From Betaproteobacteria bacterium RIFCSPLOWO2_12_FULL_62_13 (GTDB taxonomy: Bacteria; Pseudomonadota; Gammaproteobacteria; Burkholderiales; SG8-41), in the NCBI GenBank assembly GCA_001771985.1, contig MERG01000052.1, forward strand, positions 11,613-47,478: a DNA stretch of 35,866 nucleotides, written 5' to 3'. Of the stretch, positions 15,701 to 23,079 are shown piece after piece. The notes beneath the pieces are model-generated. The model had not been told where the DNA came from. It saw only the letters and a program-made list of their open reading frames with translations, and made no database searches. How positions within the stretch are numbered: position 1 is the first letter of the stretch; each line of letters starts with the position of its first letter. The position numbers and the translations under genes were made by a program.

Positions 15701-16891
15701 TCAGTGCATGCGCTCAAATACCGCAGCGATGCCCTGGCCGCCCCCGATGCACATCGTCACCAGCGCGTAGCGGCCGCCGATGCGCCGCAGTTCGTAGAGC
15801 GCCTTGACCGTCAGGACCGCGCCGGTGGCGCCGATCGGGTGCCCCAGTCCCACGGCCCCGCCGTTGGGATTGGTCTTCTTGGGATCGAATTTGAGGTCGC
15901 ACGAGACGGCGAGCGCCTGCACGGCGAACGCTTCGTTGGATTCGATTACGTCCATGTCCTCGACCTTGAGGCCGGCCTTGGCAAGCGCTTTCTGGCACGC
16001 CGGGACCGGGCCAATGCCCATGATCTTGGGATCGACCCCGGCGAGGCCGTAGGATACGAGCCGCGCCATTGGCTTCAAACCCGCTTTCGCGGCAGCGTTT
16101 TTTTCCATCAGGACGACGGCGCCGGCGCCGTCGTTGATGCCCGAGGCATTGCCTGCGGTCACCGTGCCGTCCTTCTTGAACGCGGCACGCAGCCTTGCCA
16201 TGCCTTCCACGCTGGCGTCCGCGCGCGGGTGCTCGTCGCGGTCGAACACCACGGTGCCTTTTCGGGTCTTCAGTTCGATCGGCAGGATCTGGTCCTTGAA
16301 ATTGCCTTTCTCGATCGCATTGATTGCGCGCCGATGACTTTCTACCGCGAACTCGTCCTGCTGCTCGCGCGTAATTTTCCATTTTTCGGCGATGTTTTCC
16401 GCGGTGATGCCCATGTGCACCGCGTCGAACGGGTCGGTGAGCGCGCCGACCATCATGTCGACCACGCCGCCGTCATTCATACGCTGGCCCCAGCGCAGCG
16501 TGGGCAGAATATAGGCGCCGCGGCTCATCGATTCCGCGCCGCCGCCCACCGTCACGTCGGCGTCGCCGAGCTGAATCGACTGGGCCGCGCTCACAATCGC
16601 CTGCAGACCGCTGCCGCACAGCCGGTTCACGGTGAGCGCTGTGGTGTCCTGCGGTAAACCGCCCTTGAGGCAGGCGACGCGCGAGAAGTACATGTCCTTG
16701 GCTTCGGTGTGGATCACATTGCCGAACACGAGCTGGTTGACTTGCTGCGGATCGATCTTCGCACGCTTCACCGCTTCCCTTATTGTTTGTGCCGCGAGCT
16801 CCGTTGGCGCCAAATCCTTCAACGCCCCGCCGTAGTCGCCGATTGCCGTCCGCACGCCGCTCACTACCACCACTTCACGTCCGCTGTTCAT
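15701..16891 (-). CDS. bktB: Acetyl-CoA C-acyltransferase / beta-ketothiolase, BktB-like
   Basis: Thiolase that condenses or cleaves acyl-CoA and acetyl-CoA; BktB of Cupriavidus accepts longer substrates for polyhydroxyalkanoate precursors and beta-oxidation. The 396 residues carry the acyl-accepting Cys92 (NRLCGSGLQAI), His351 (GLGHPIGATG) and the proton-relay Cys381 (MCIGGGQG). The N-terminus REVVVVSGVRTAIG and the end RYALVTMCIGGGQGIAAVFE agree closely with my memory of BktB. I start at ATG 16891, preceded by AAGGAG, not an upstream ATG at 16930. No phaB/phaC genes are in the window, so the pathway is not settled. Confidence 0.9.
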   Translation of the reverse strand: MNSGREVVVVSGVRTAIGDYGGALKDLAPTELAAQTIREAVKRAKIDPQQVNQLVFGNVIHTEAKDMYFSRVACLKGGLPQDTTALTVNRLCGSGLQAIVSAAQSIQLGDADVTVGGGAESMSRGAYILPTLRWGQRMNDGGVVDMMVGALTDPFDAVHMGITAENIAEKWKITREQQDEFAVESHRRAINAIEKGNFKDQILPIELKTRKGTVVFDRDEHPRADASVEGMARLRAAFKKDGTVTAGNASGINDGAGAVVLMEKNAAAKAGLKPMARLVSYGLAGVDPKIMGIGPVPACQKALAKAGLKVEDMDVIESNEAFAVQALAVSCDLKFDPKKTNPNGGAVGLGHPIGATGAVLTVKALYELRRIGGRYALVTMCIGGGQGIAAVFERMH

Positions 16892-17050
16892 GGTCGTCTC
16901 CTTAACTCGCTGATTTGACACTTTTTTCATGGCAAGATTGGGGTGCTGCCGAGCCGTTCCGGGAGGGTCAGTTTAAGCCCCCCGCCCGCCGCCTGTCGAG
17001 CAGAATTTGTGCGGCACAGCAAATGCGTCGCGAGTGCGGCGCATTTATGC

Positions 17051-17082
17051 AGACTTTACCGGGCGGTTCTCCGGTAAAGTCT
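17051..17082. repeat. 12-bp perfect inverted repeat over the glycosyltransferase stop codon
   Basis: AGACTTTACCGG (17051-17062) and CCGGTAAAGTCT (17071-17082) pair perfectly around an 8-nt loop. The hairpin covers the last codons and the stop (17056-17058) of the minus-strand glycosyltransferase gene. It could be its transcription terminator, though no T-run follows, or an mRNA 3'-end stabiliser. The remaining gap to 16891 shows nothing else. Confidence 0.65.
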
Positions 17083-18663
17083 GTAGCGCTCGTCCTTGTC
17101 GCCGGGCCGTCCTCCTTCCCAGAGTTTGCGCCATGAGCCGCGGGGCGGCACCTCATAACGAGGATGGCCCTGCACCAGCAGGAGGTCGCATTTGCGCCGG
17201 CGTTCCTTGACTTCTTCGCGGTAGGTGACGATATCAGCGAAATAGTGCAGCATTGCCCGCTGGGGCTCGCCCAGGTCCTTGCTCGAAATGCAGTCGTATT
17301 TCCCGGGGAGCGCCTGCTGCAAGGATGCCACCATCGAGCGGTAGCTCTTGCCGGTGTCGACCCAGCCGATAAAAAGAATGGCGAGCAGCGCCCAGATCGT
17401 GGTAATGCCGGTTGCCCACGTGAAAACCGGACGTTCCGGGCCGCGCCTGAATCCGATCAGTACGCCGAACCAGGCCAGCGTATAGGCAGCGGCAAGCAGG
17501 AACGGCAAGGCCCTTAATCCGGGCTCGTATCCGGGTTGCATCCGATGCAGATGTGCGTGCAACCTTGCCGGCACGCCGAGTTCGAGGCCGGTCCAGTAAA
17601 ACCACGCAACGATCACGAAGAAGCTGAAGCCCATCACGCTGAACCAGTACCAGGCATTGGCGGCGCCACGGCGCAGCGTATCGGCGGCGGGGGTGGCGAG
17701 CAGCGTAAGCGGGATCAACAGAGGCAGGGCGTAGAGTTCGCGTACGTCGGAAACGGCGCTGAGCATGGCGAGCGTGATGACGAAGCCGAACACCGGCAAC
17801 ACGACCGCGGGCTTGTCGAACCCGGTCGTTCGTGCGCGCCATAGCGTCCACGCCGCAATCGGCCACACCGGCCACGCATACCACGGCAGAATGCGCAGAT
17901 AGTACATGAGCCCGGCCTCCGGACGACCGCCAAGCAGGCGGGCAATGTTGCTTGCCCACACCCATTCCTCGAACAATGCTGGCGATTGCGCATAAAGCAA
18001 AGCCGGCCAGAGAACGATCCAGGGAACCGCCACGACGAGTCCTACGGCAAGCGCCAGTCCGTATTCACGGCACCGCCAGGCGCGGGCCAGAGGCAGCGCG
18101 GCGGCAATCACGGCGAGGATACCCGCTTCCAGCAACCCCTGAGTCATGAACACGATCCCCAGCCCGGTGCCAAGCCAGAGGCCGCCCGCAAGCGGGCGGC
18201 GCAACGCGAGAGCAAGCCCGTAATACCCGATCATGAAGCCGCAGAGCGTCGCAATATCATTGATCAACTGATGGCTGCGCAGCACCAGTCCGAAGCAGCC
18301 CAGAAGCAGCAGCGCGGCTAGGGTGCCGTATCGCTCGCCGTTCAGTTCACGGCCCGCCAGCCCGCAAAAGAGAAATGTGAGCGCCATGTAGAACCCGCTC
18401 GAAAGGCGCGCAGCATCGTGCAGCGGCAGCAGCCACGAAAACAGCTTCGCGCTCGCTGCGGCAGTGAGGTGAAAGAGCGGTGGCTCGGTGAGGAAGGTTT
18501 CGCCGGCGAGCGCAGGCACAATCCATGACCCGCCCTTCAAGACTTGGTAGACCACGCCGAAGGTGTAGGCTTCGTCAGGCTTCCATGGATCGTGACCGAT
18601 CAAACCGGGGAGAATCCACGCGAGGCACAAAACCGCGACCAGGACATGGCGAAAGGAAATCAT
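17056..18663 (-). CDS. ArnT-like (GT83/PMT) membrane glycosyltransferase
   Basis: 535 residues with about 11-12 membrane segments and a short soluble C-terminal tail, the architecture of ArnT/PMT-type transferases that move a sugar from a polyprenyl-phosphate donor to lipid A or other envelope acceptors. The acidic motif in the first periplasmic loop, HDPWKPDEAYTFG (about 24-36, Asp-Glu pair), is the family catalytic site, and FLTEPPLFHL follows. No undecaprenyl-phosphate-sugar synthesis genes (arnC-like) are adjacent, so donor and acceptor are unknown. It lies alone on the minus strand, divergent from the ABC transporter cluster. Confidence 0.82.
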   Translation of the reverse strand: MISFRHVLVAVLCLAWILPGLIGHDPWKPDEAYTFGVVYQVLKGGSWIVPALAGETFLTEPPLFHLTAAASAKLFSWLLPLHDAARLSSGFYMALTFLFCGLAGRELNGERYGTLAALLLLGCFGLVLRSHQLINDIATLCGFMIGYYGLALALRRPLAGGLWLGTGLGIVFMTQGLLEAGILAVIAAALPLARAWRCREYGLALAVGLVVAVPWIVLWPALLYAQSPALFEEWVWASNIARLLGGRPEAGLMYYLRILPWYAWPVWPIAAWTLWRARTTGFDKPAVVLPVFGFVITLAMLSAVSDVRELYALPLLIPLTLLATPAADTLRRGAANAWYWFSVMGFSFFVIVAWFYWTGLELGVPARLHAHLHRMQPGYEPGLRALPFLLAAAYTLAWFGVLIGFRRGPERPVFTWATGITTIWALLAILFIGWVDTGKSYRSMVASLQQALPGKYDCISSKDLGEPQRAMLHYFADIVTYREEVKERRRKCDLLLVQGHPRYEVPPRGSWRKLWEGGRPGDKDERYRLYRRTAR

Positions 18664-19067
18664 CGGTGAAGAGGCTGATCGGCGTGCATGTTAGCGACGC
18701 TTTTGGTTGTTGTTGTGGGGGAGATGGCGCGAATTATCGCATTTCGCGTGCGTCGCCTGAAGCGAGACCGGCATCGCGGGCAGCATACGCGAGCTCCCGC
18801 ACCAGTCAGTCCGGCCCTTGCGGTGATTACGCCCAGCATGAGCGGTTTCCCGCGCGCCCGCTTTCTGTGCGTTGCGCACTAACAACATGCGGCACGAGCC
18901 GCGGTGGACACGGCGCGCGGCGCACGCGAACGTCGTGGGCAGAGGAATAATCCAGAAAAAACAGATCGCTGGGATTGCGCGCTGCAGCCGGTTCGGATGC
19001 GGCGCGGCGGGCTGGTATGCATCCTGCTTGGGACACGGCATCGGAAACCTAAAGGACTGGAGAGATC
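18664..19067. promoter_or_regulatory. 404-bp divergent control region between glycosyltransferase and ABC cluster
   Basis: No gene is supported in this gap. It holds a 5-bp-arm inverted repeat GTGCG-TTG-CGCAC at 18867-18879, which could be an activator half-site pair about 145 bp upstream of the sigma-54-like promoter at 19013-19028. It does not match the NtrC consensus (GCACC-N5-GGTGC) well. Long length and AT-poor composition otherwise give no clear signals. Confidence 0.35.
19013..19028 (+). promoter_or_regulatory. Candidate sigma-54 promoter of the cyanate/nitrate ABC cluster
   Basis: TGGTATGCATCCTGCT matches the -24/-12 consensus TGGCACG-N4-TTGCW at 9 of the 12 specified positions, with the invariant GG and GC at correct spacing. 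It lies 40 bp before the first ATG of the cluster, leaving room for a short leader and the GGAGAG ribosome-binding site (19059-19064). Nitrogen-scavenging operons are commonly under RpoN/NtrC control, so the fit is biologically sensible, but it is a motif match by eye only. Confidence 0.45.
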
Positions 19068-20444
19068 ATGATGTCAGCATTCAACGATCCGTATGACCCG
19101 AACGTGCCGCTGTCCTGCCATTGCAGTTGCGGCCGCCACGCCACGCAAGCAGCACATGAGCGTGACCTGGAGGCGTCGAACGGCGACGGCGAGTCGCTTG
19201 CCGGACGAGCAGTTGAGTCGGCAATTGTCCGCGCGCTGTTGCCGCAGGATGCGCTGCGCCGCCGGTTTCTGGAGGCGGTAGGCGCAGGCACCGCGATGGC
19301 GGCTATCTCGACCTTCTTCCCGGTGGGTGCCGCCAAGGAGGTTTTTGCCGAGGACGCCGGCAAGATCGAAAAGACCAAGCTCAAAGTGGGCTTCATTCCG
19401 ATCACTTGTGCGACACCGATCATCATGGCGCACCCGATGGGCTTCTACTCGAGGCACGGTCTTGACGTCGAGGTGGTGAAAACCGCGGGCTGGGCGGTGG
19501 TCCGTGACAAAACGCTCAACAAGGAGTACGACGCCGCGCACATGCTCTCGCCCATGCCGCTCGCGATTACGCTCGGCGCCGGCGCGCAGCCGATTCCCTA
19601 CACCATGCCTGCAGTGGAGAACATAAACGGCCAGGCGATCACGCTCGCCATCAGGCACAAGGAGAAGCGCGACCCGAAACAGTGGAAGGGCTTCAAGTTT
19701 GCCGTGCCCTTCGATTACTCGATGCACAATTACCTGCTGCGCTATTATGTGGCGGAGTACGGGCTCGATCCGGACAGGGACATTCAGATCCGCGTGGTTC
19801 CGCCGCCCGAGATGGTGGCGAACCTGCGCGCGGACAACATCGACGGCTTTCTGGCGCCCGACCCGGTGAACCAGCGTGCGGTCTATGACGGCGTCGGCTT
19901 CATTCATACGCTGTCGAAAGACATCTGGGAAGGGCACCCGTGCTGTGCGTTCGCCGCGAGCAGGGAGTTCGTCACCCAGACGCCGAATACCTACCGTGCT
20001 CTGCTCAAGGCGATCATCGACGCGACCGCGTTCGCGCGCAAACCGGAGAACCGCAAGCAGATTGCGGAAGCAATCGCGCCCGCCAATTATCTCAACCAGC
20101 CGGTGACCGTAGTCGAGCAGGTGCTGACCGTAACTTTCGCCGACGGGCTCGGCAACGTGCGAAAAGTGCCCGACCGCATTGACTTCGATCCGTTCCCTTG
20201 GCACTCGTTCGCCGTCTGGATCCTGACCCAGATGAAGCGTTGGGGGCAGGTGAAGGGCGATTTCAGCTACGAAAAAGTCGCACGCGAGGTGTTTCTCGCG
20301 ACCGACACGGCGAAGCTCATGAAAGAGCTAGGGCTCGCGCCGCCAGCGGCCACATCCAAGAAGTTCACGGTGATGAAGAAGGAATTCGACCCGGCGAAGC
20401 CGGACGCCTACCTCGCCAGTTTCGCGATCAAGAGAGCGGCATGA
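19068..20444 (+). CDS. NrtA/CmpA-family ABC substrate-binding protein, probably cyanate
   Basis: 458 residues. The solute-binding domain (about 100-430) has family features such as LKVGFIPITCATPIIMAHPM, NINGQAITLAIRHK and FLAPDPVNQRAV, typical of the nitrate/bicarbonate/cyanate group. Export looks twin-arginine type: RRRFLEAVGAGTAMAAIS (64-81) is a Tat-like signal, but it begins unusually far from the start. Before it is a soluble leader of about 60 residues containing CHCSC (17-21). There is no lipobox. The permease gene overlaps by ATGA, and cynS follows in the cluster, so cyanate is the most likely ligand, as for cyanobacterial cynA. Nitrate or a related anion cannot be excluded. Confidence 0.88.
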   Translation: MMSAFNDPYDPNVPLSCHCSCGRHATQAAHERDLEASNGDGESLAGRAVESAIVRALLPQDALRRRFLEAVGAGTAMAAISTFFPVGAAKEVFAEDAGKIEKTKLKVGFIPITCATPIIMAHPMGFYSRHGLDVEVVKTAGWAVVRDKTLNKEYDAAHMLSPMPLAITLGAGAQPIPYTMPAVENINGQAITLAIRHKEKRDPKQWKGFKFAVPFDYSMHNYLLRYYVAEYGLDPDRDIQIRVVPPPEMVANLRADNIDGFLAPDPVNQRAVYDGVGFIHTLSKDIWEGHPCCAFAASREFVTQTPNTYRALLKAIIDATAFARKPENRKQIAEAIAPANYLNQPVTVVEQVLTVTFADGLGNVRKVPDRIDFDPFPWHSFAVWILTQMKRWGQVKGDFSYEKVAREVFLATDTAKLMKELGLAPPAATSKKFTVMKKEFDPAKPDAYLASFAIKRAA

Positions 20445-21289
20445 GCATGCGCGGCTTCGCAACCTGGCGCGCGCCGGCACTTTCTCTGCTGCTGTTCCTG
20501 CTGTTCGTGGGGGTATGGCACGCAGCGACGCTCCCGACCGTGGGTCAGCAGACGGTGGACCCTGAATATGCCAAGCTCGTGGGCGCAGCGGCCGCCACCG
20601 GACAGAAGACGGCGTTTCCCACACCGGCGGATATGGCCGCAAAGATCTGGACGCACCTGCAAGAGCCGTTCTACGACCGGGGGCCGAACGACAAGGGCGT
20701 CGGCGTCCAGCTCGCCTATTCGCTTGCGCGCGTGCTCCTCGGTTTCCTTCTCGCGGCGCTGGTGGCTATCCCGGTCGGTTTCCTGATCGGCATGTCGCCA
20801 CTCGTCTACCGGGCGCTCGACCCGTTCATCCAGGTGCTCAAGCCGATCTCGCCGCTCGCCTGGATGCCGCTGGCGCTGTTCACGTTGAAGGACAGCGGCG
20901 TATCGGCCGTATTCGTGATCTTCATCTGCTCGCTGTGGCCGATGCTGGTCAATACCGCATTCGGCGTGGCTGCGGTGCGCCACGAGTGGCTGAACGTCGC
21001 AAGAACACTCGAAGTCGGGCCCTTCAGGAAAGCGTTCCGCGTGATCCTGCCGGCGGCAGCGCCCACCATCATGACCGGCATGCGCATTTCAATCGGCATC
21101 GCATGGCTGGTGATTGTCGCCGCCGAGATGCTGGTGGGCGGCACCGGAATCGGCTACTTCGTGTGGAACGAGTGGAACAATCTCTCGATCACCAACATCC
21201 TGACGGCGATCCTCGCCATTGGGCTGGTCGGCATGGCGCTCGACCAGATCCTCGCGCGGCTCACGCGCCTGGTGACCTTTCCGGAGTAA
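20441..21289 (+). CDS. ABC transporter permease, NrtB/CmpB-like
   Basis: 282-residue inner-membrane permease of the nitrate/sulfonate/taurine type. It has an N-terminal hydrophobic segment (11-28), a periplasmic stretch, then about five further membrane segments. The cytoplasmic EAA loop that docks the ATPase is seen in RTLEVGPFRKAFRVILPAAA. The start ATG 20441 overlaps the TGA of the binding-protein gene, so translation is coupled; the frame is open further upstream but only as a shadow of that gene. The ATPase gene follows after a 98-bp gap filled with heptamer repeats. Confidence 0.92.
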   Translation: MSMRGFATWRAPALSLLLFLLFVGVWHAATLPTVGQQTVDPEYAKLVGAAAATGQKTAFPTPADMAAKIWTHLQEPFYDRGPNDKGVGVQLAYSLARVLLGFLLAALVAIPVGFLIGMSPLVYRALDPFIQVLKPISPLAWMPLALFTLKDSGVSAVFVIFICSLWPMLVNTAFGVAAVRHEWLNVARTLEVGPFRKAFRVILPAAAPTIMTGMRISIGIAWLVIVAAEMLVGGTGIGYFVWNEWNNLSITNILTAILAIGLVGMALDQILARLTRLVTFPE

Positions 21290-21375
21290 ACGGTGAACAG
21301 TGAACAGCAAACAGTGAGGGCGACCACAACCCGGAAAGCGGATCGTACCGTTCACAGTTTACCGTTCACGCTTCA
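21287..21375. repeat. Facing heptamer arrays inside the transporter operon
   Basis: Units TAAACGG, TGAACAG, TGAACAG, CAAACAG run at 21287-21314, starting on the permease stop codon. Units CCGTTCA, CAGTTTA, CCGTTCA, CGCTTCA run at 21348-21375. The right array in reverse complement (TGAACGG, TAAACTG) matches the left, giving a possible stem of about 28 bp that ends 12 bp before the ATPase ATG. This lies between two subunits of one transporter. Confidence 0.8.
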
Positions 21376-21387
21376 CGGATTCTGGTC

Positions 21388-22320
21388 ATGAACGATCACC
21401 TGATCAAGATCGAAGGTATCGCCAAGCGCTTCGGCGGGCGCGACGGCGCGGAAACCACGGTATTCGAGAACGTTCATTTCGCGATCGAGCAGGGCGAGTT
21501 CGTGTGCCTGATCGGTCATTCCGGCTGCGGCAAGACGACGATCCTCAATATCCTTGCCGGACTCGAGCCAGCCTCCGACGGTTACGTTTTCGTTGGTGGA
21601 CGCGAGATCCGGGGGCCAAGCCTCGATCGCGCCGTGATCTTCCAGAGCCACGCGCTATTGCCGTGGTTGACTGTCATGGGGAACATCGCTTTTGCGGTGA
21701 GTTCCCGCTGGCCCGAGTGGGACAAGGCGAGAATGCGCACCCACTGCCAGAAATACATCGATCTCGTGAACCTCGCCGGCGCCGAGAAGAAGCGTCCGGC
21801 GGAGCTTTCCGGCGGTATGAGGCAGCGCGTCGGCATCGCGCGCGCGCTCGCGATTCAGCCAAAGATCCTGCTGATGGACGAGCCGTTCTCCGCGCTCGAC
21901 GCGCTGACGCGCGGCATGCTGCAGGAGGAGGTGCTGCGGATCTGCGCCGAGACGCGCCAGACCGTGTTCATGATCACTCACGACGTCGACGAAGCGATCC
22001 TGCTCGCGGACAAGATCATCCTCATGACCAACGGGCCGCACGCCAAGATCGCGGAGATCGTGGTCAACACCCTGCCGCGCAATCGCAGCCGGCACGATCT
22101 GCACCGGCATCCGCACTACTATCGCATTCGTAATCACCTGATCGAGTTCCTCGTCGACCGCTCGCGTGCGTTCGACCGGGAAACGGCCGCCGGCGACTAC
22201 GACCCGCGCAACCCGCCGCTCGTCGCTCCGGGATTGAGCGAAGTCGCCGAGGCGGCCGCGCACGCCGCGCCGCGGCCGCTGGCGAGCTCGCGCCCGATGG
22301 CGGTGGTGGTCACTCACTAG
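21388..22320 (+). CDS. ABC transporter ATPase, NrtD/CmpD-like
   Basis: 310-residue cytoplasmic ATPase driving the anion importer. Walker A GHSGCGKTT (43-51), signature LSGGMRQR (140-147), Walker B LLMDEP with Asp164 and Glu165, and the switch His in MITHDVDEA are all present. The C-terminal 60-70 residues after the nucleotide domain (from about 240) are an extension with low complexity (AEAAAHAAPRPLASSRP) and do not resemble the NrtA-like sensor domain of cyanobacterial NrtC. The gene sits between the permease and cynS. Confidence 0.93.
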   Translation: MNDHLIKIEGIAKRFGGRDGAETTVFENVHFAIEQGEFVCLIGHSGCGKTTILNILAGLEPASDGYVFVGGREIRGPSLDRAVIFQSHALLPWLTVMGNIAFAVSSRWPEWDKARMRTHCQKYIDLVNLAGAEKKRPAELSGGMRQRVGIARALAIQPKILLMDEPFSALDALTRGMLQEEVLRICAETRQTVFMITHDVDEAILLADKIILMTNGPHAKIAEIVVNTLPRNRSRHDLHRHPHYYRIRNHLIEFLVDRSRAFDRETAAGDYDPRNPPLVAPGLSEVAEAAAHAAPRPLASSRPMAVVVTH

Positions 22321-22325
22321 AGTTC

Positions 22326-22353
22326 GAAACCCGCAACTCGTAACTCACAACTC
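22326..22353. repeat. Heptamer array between ATPase and cynS
   Basis: Four units with 7-bp period (GAAACCC, GCAACTC, GTAACTC, ACAACTC) lie in the 50-bp gap just before the cynS Shine-Dalgarno. There is no facing partner here. Confidence 0.6.
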
Positions 22354-22370
22354 AACTGAAGGAGAGACCG

Positions 22371-22871
22371 ATGAAAAAATCCGATGCACCCGAAGCGCTG
22401 CTCGCTGCGGCGAGTATGGCCAAACCCATGACGCGCGCCAATGTCACCGAAATGGTGGTGATGGCGAAGATCAAGAAGGGGCTCACCTGGACCAAGATGG
22501 CGAAAGCGATCGGCCAGAGCAAGGAATGGACGACGGCGGCGCTGCTGGGACAGATGCAGATGACGAAGCAGCAGGCCGAGGCTGCCGGCAAACTCCTCGG
22601 GCTGCCGGAAGACGCGCTACTGCTGCTGCAGCAAGTGCCGTACAAGGGATCGCTTCCGACCGCGGTGCCCACCGATCCGCTGATCTACCGTTTCTACGAG
22701 CTGGTCAACGTCTACGGCACTACCTTCAAGGAGCTCATTCACGAGGAGTTCGGCGACGGCATCATGAGCGCCATCGACTTCAAGATGGATCTCACTCGCG
22801 AGCCCGATCCCAAGGGCGATCGGGTCAAGATCACGATGAGTGGGAAGTACCTACCCTACAAGACCTATTAG
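22371..22871 (+). CDS. cynS: Cyanate hydratase (cyanase)
   Basis: Decomposes cyanate with bicarbonate to ammonia and carbon dioxide, detoxifying cyanate and supplying nitrogen. The 166 residues comprise an N-terminal helical DNA-binding-like domain and the C-terminal catalytic domain. The catalytic triad Arg107, Glu110 and Ser133 (E. coli Arg96, Glu99, Ser122) is intact within DPLIYRFYELVNVYGTTFKE and GDGIMSAIDF. The C-terminus KYLPYKTY is typical. GAAGGAGAG gives a strong ribosome-binding site. Its place behind an NrtA-type ABC transporter repeats the cynABDS arrangement of cyanobacteria and differs from the E. coli cynTSX operon, which uses a CynX permease. Confidence 0.97.
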   Translation: MKKSDAPEALLAAASMAKPMTRANVTEMVVMAKIKKGLTWTKMAKAIGQSKEWTTAALLGQMQMTKQQAEAAGKLLGLPEDALLLLQQVPYKGSLPTAVPTDPLIYRFYELVNVYGTTFKELIHEEFGDGIMSAIDFKMDLTREPDPKGDRVKITMSGKYLPYKTY

Positions 22872-22900
22872 AGCGGACACGCAAGCGCGCCGTTTTGAAT

Positions 22901-22950
22901 GCGCGCGTTGGAGCGGACGGGTTGACTGCCGCTCAACGCGCGCTATTTGT
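22901..22950 (+). terminator. Probable terminator after cynS
   Basis: GCGCGCGTTGGAGCGG (22901-22916) and CCGCTCAACGCGCGC (22929-22943) pair over 15 bp with one bulged G, followed by TATTTGTTG. The stem lies 30 bp past the cynS stop, so it should end or weaken the transporter-cyanase transcript before the gamma-glutamyltransferase gene. The rest of the 208-bp gap contains a weak -10-like TAGAAT at 23047-23052. Confidence 0.65.
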
Positions 22951-23079
22951 TGCTGTTATCCGGTTCTGTTGATCCTGAGGAATCCTGCAAGTCGCGTCCA
23001 TTGACGCCCTCATCCGCGTTCGGCGCTGCTCAATTCGTGCATCGCGTAGAATTGAGTTTTTGCAAGTCGTCACCCACGC

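Noticed and set aside
18867-18879. GTGCG-TTG-CGCAC as an NtrC binding site
   Set aside because: Arm sequence and spacing do not fit the NtrC consensus GCACC-N5-GGTGC; it is noted only as an inverted repeat upstream of the sigma-54 candidate.
22321-22340. AGTTCGAAACCC as a tRNA T-loop
   Set aside because: No acceptor, D or anticodon stem can be built around it; it is part of the heptamer array before cynS.
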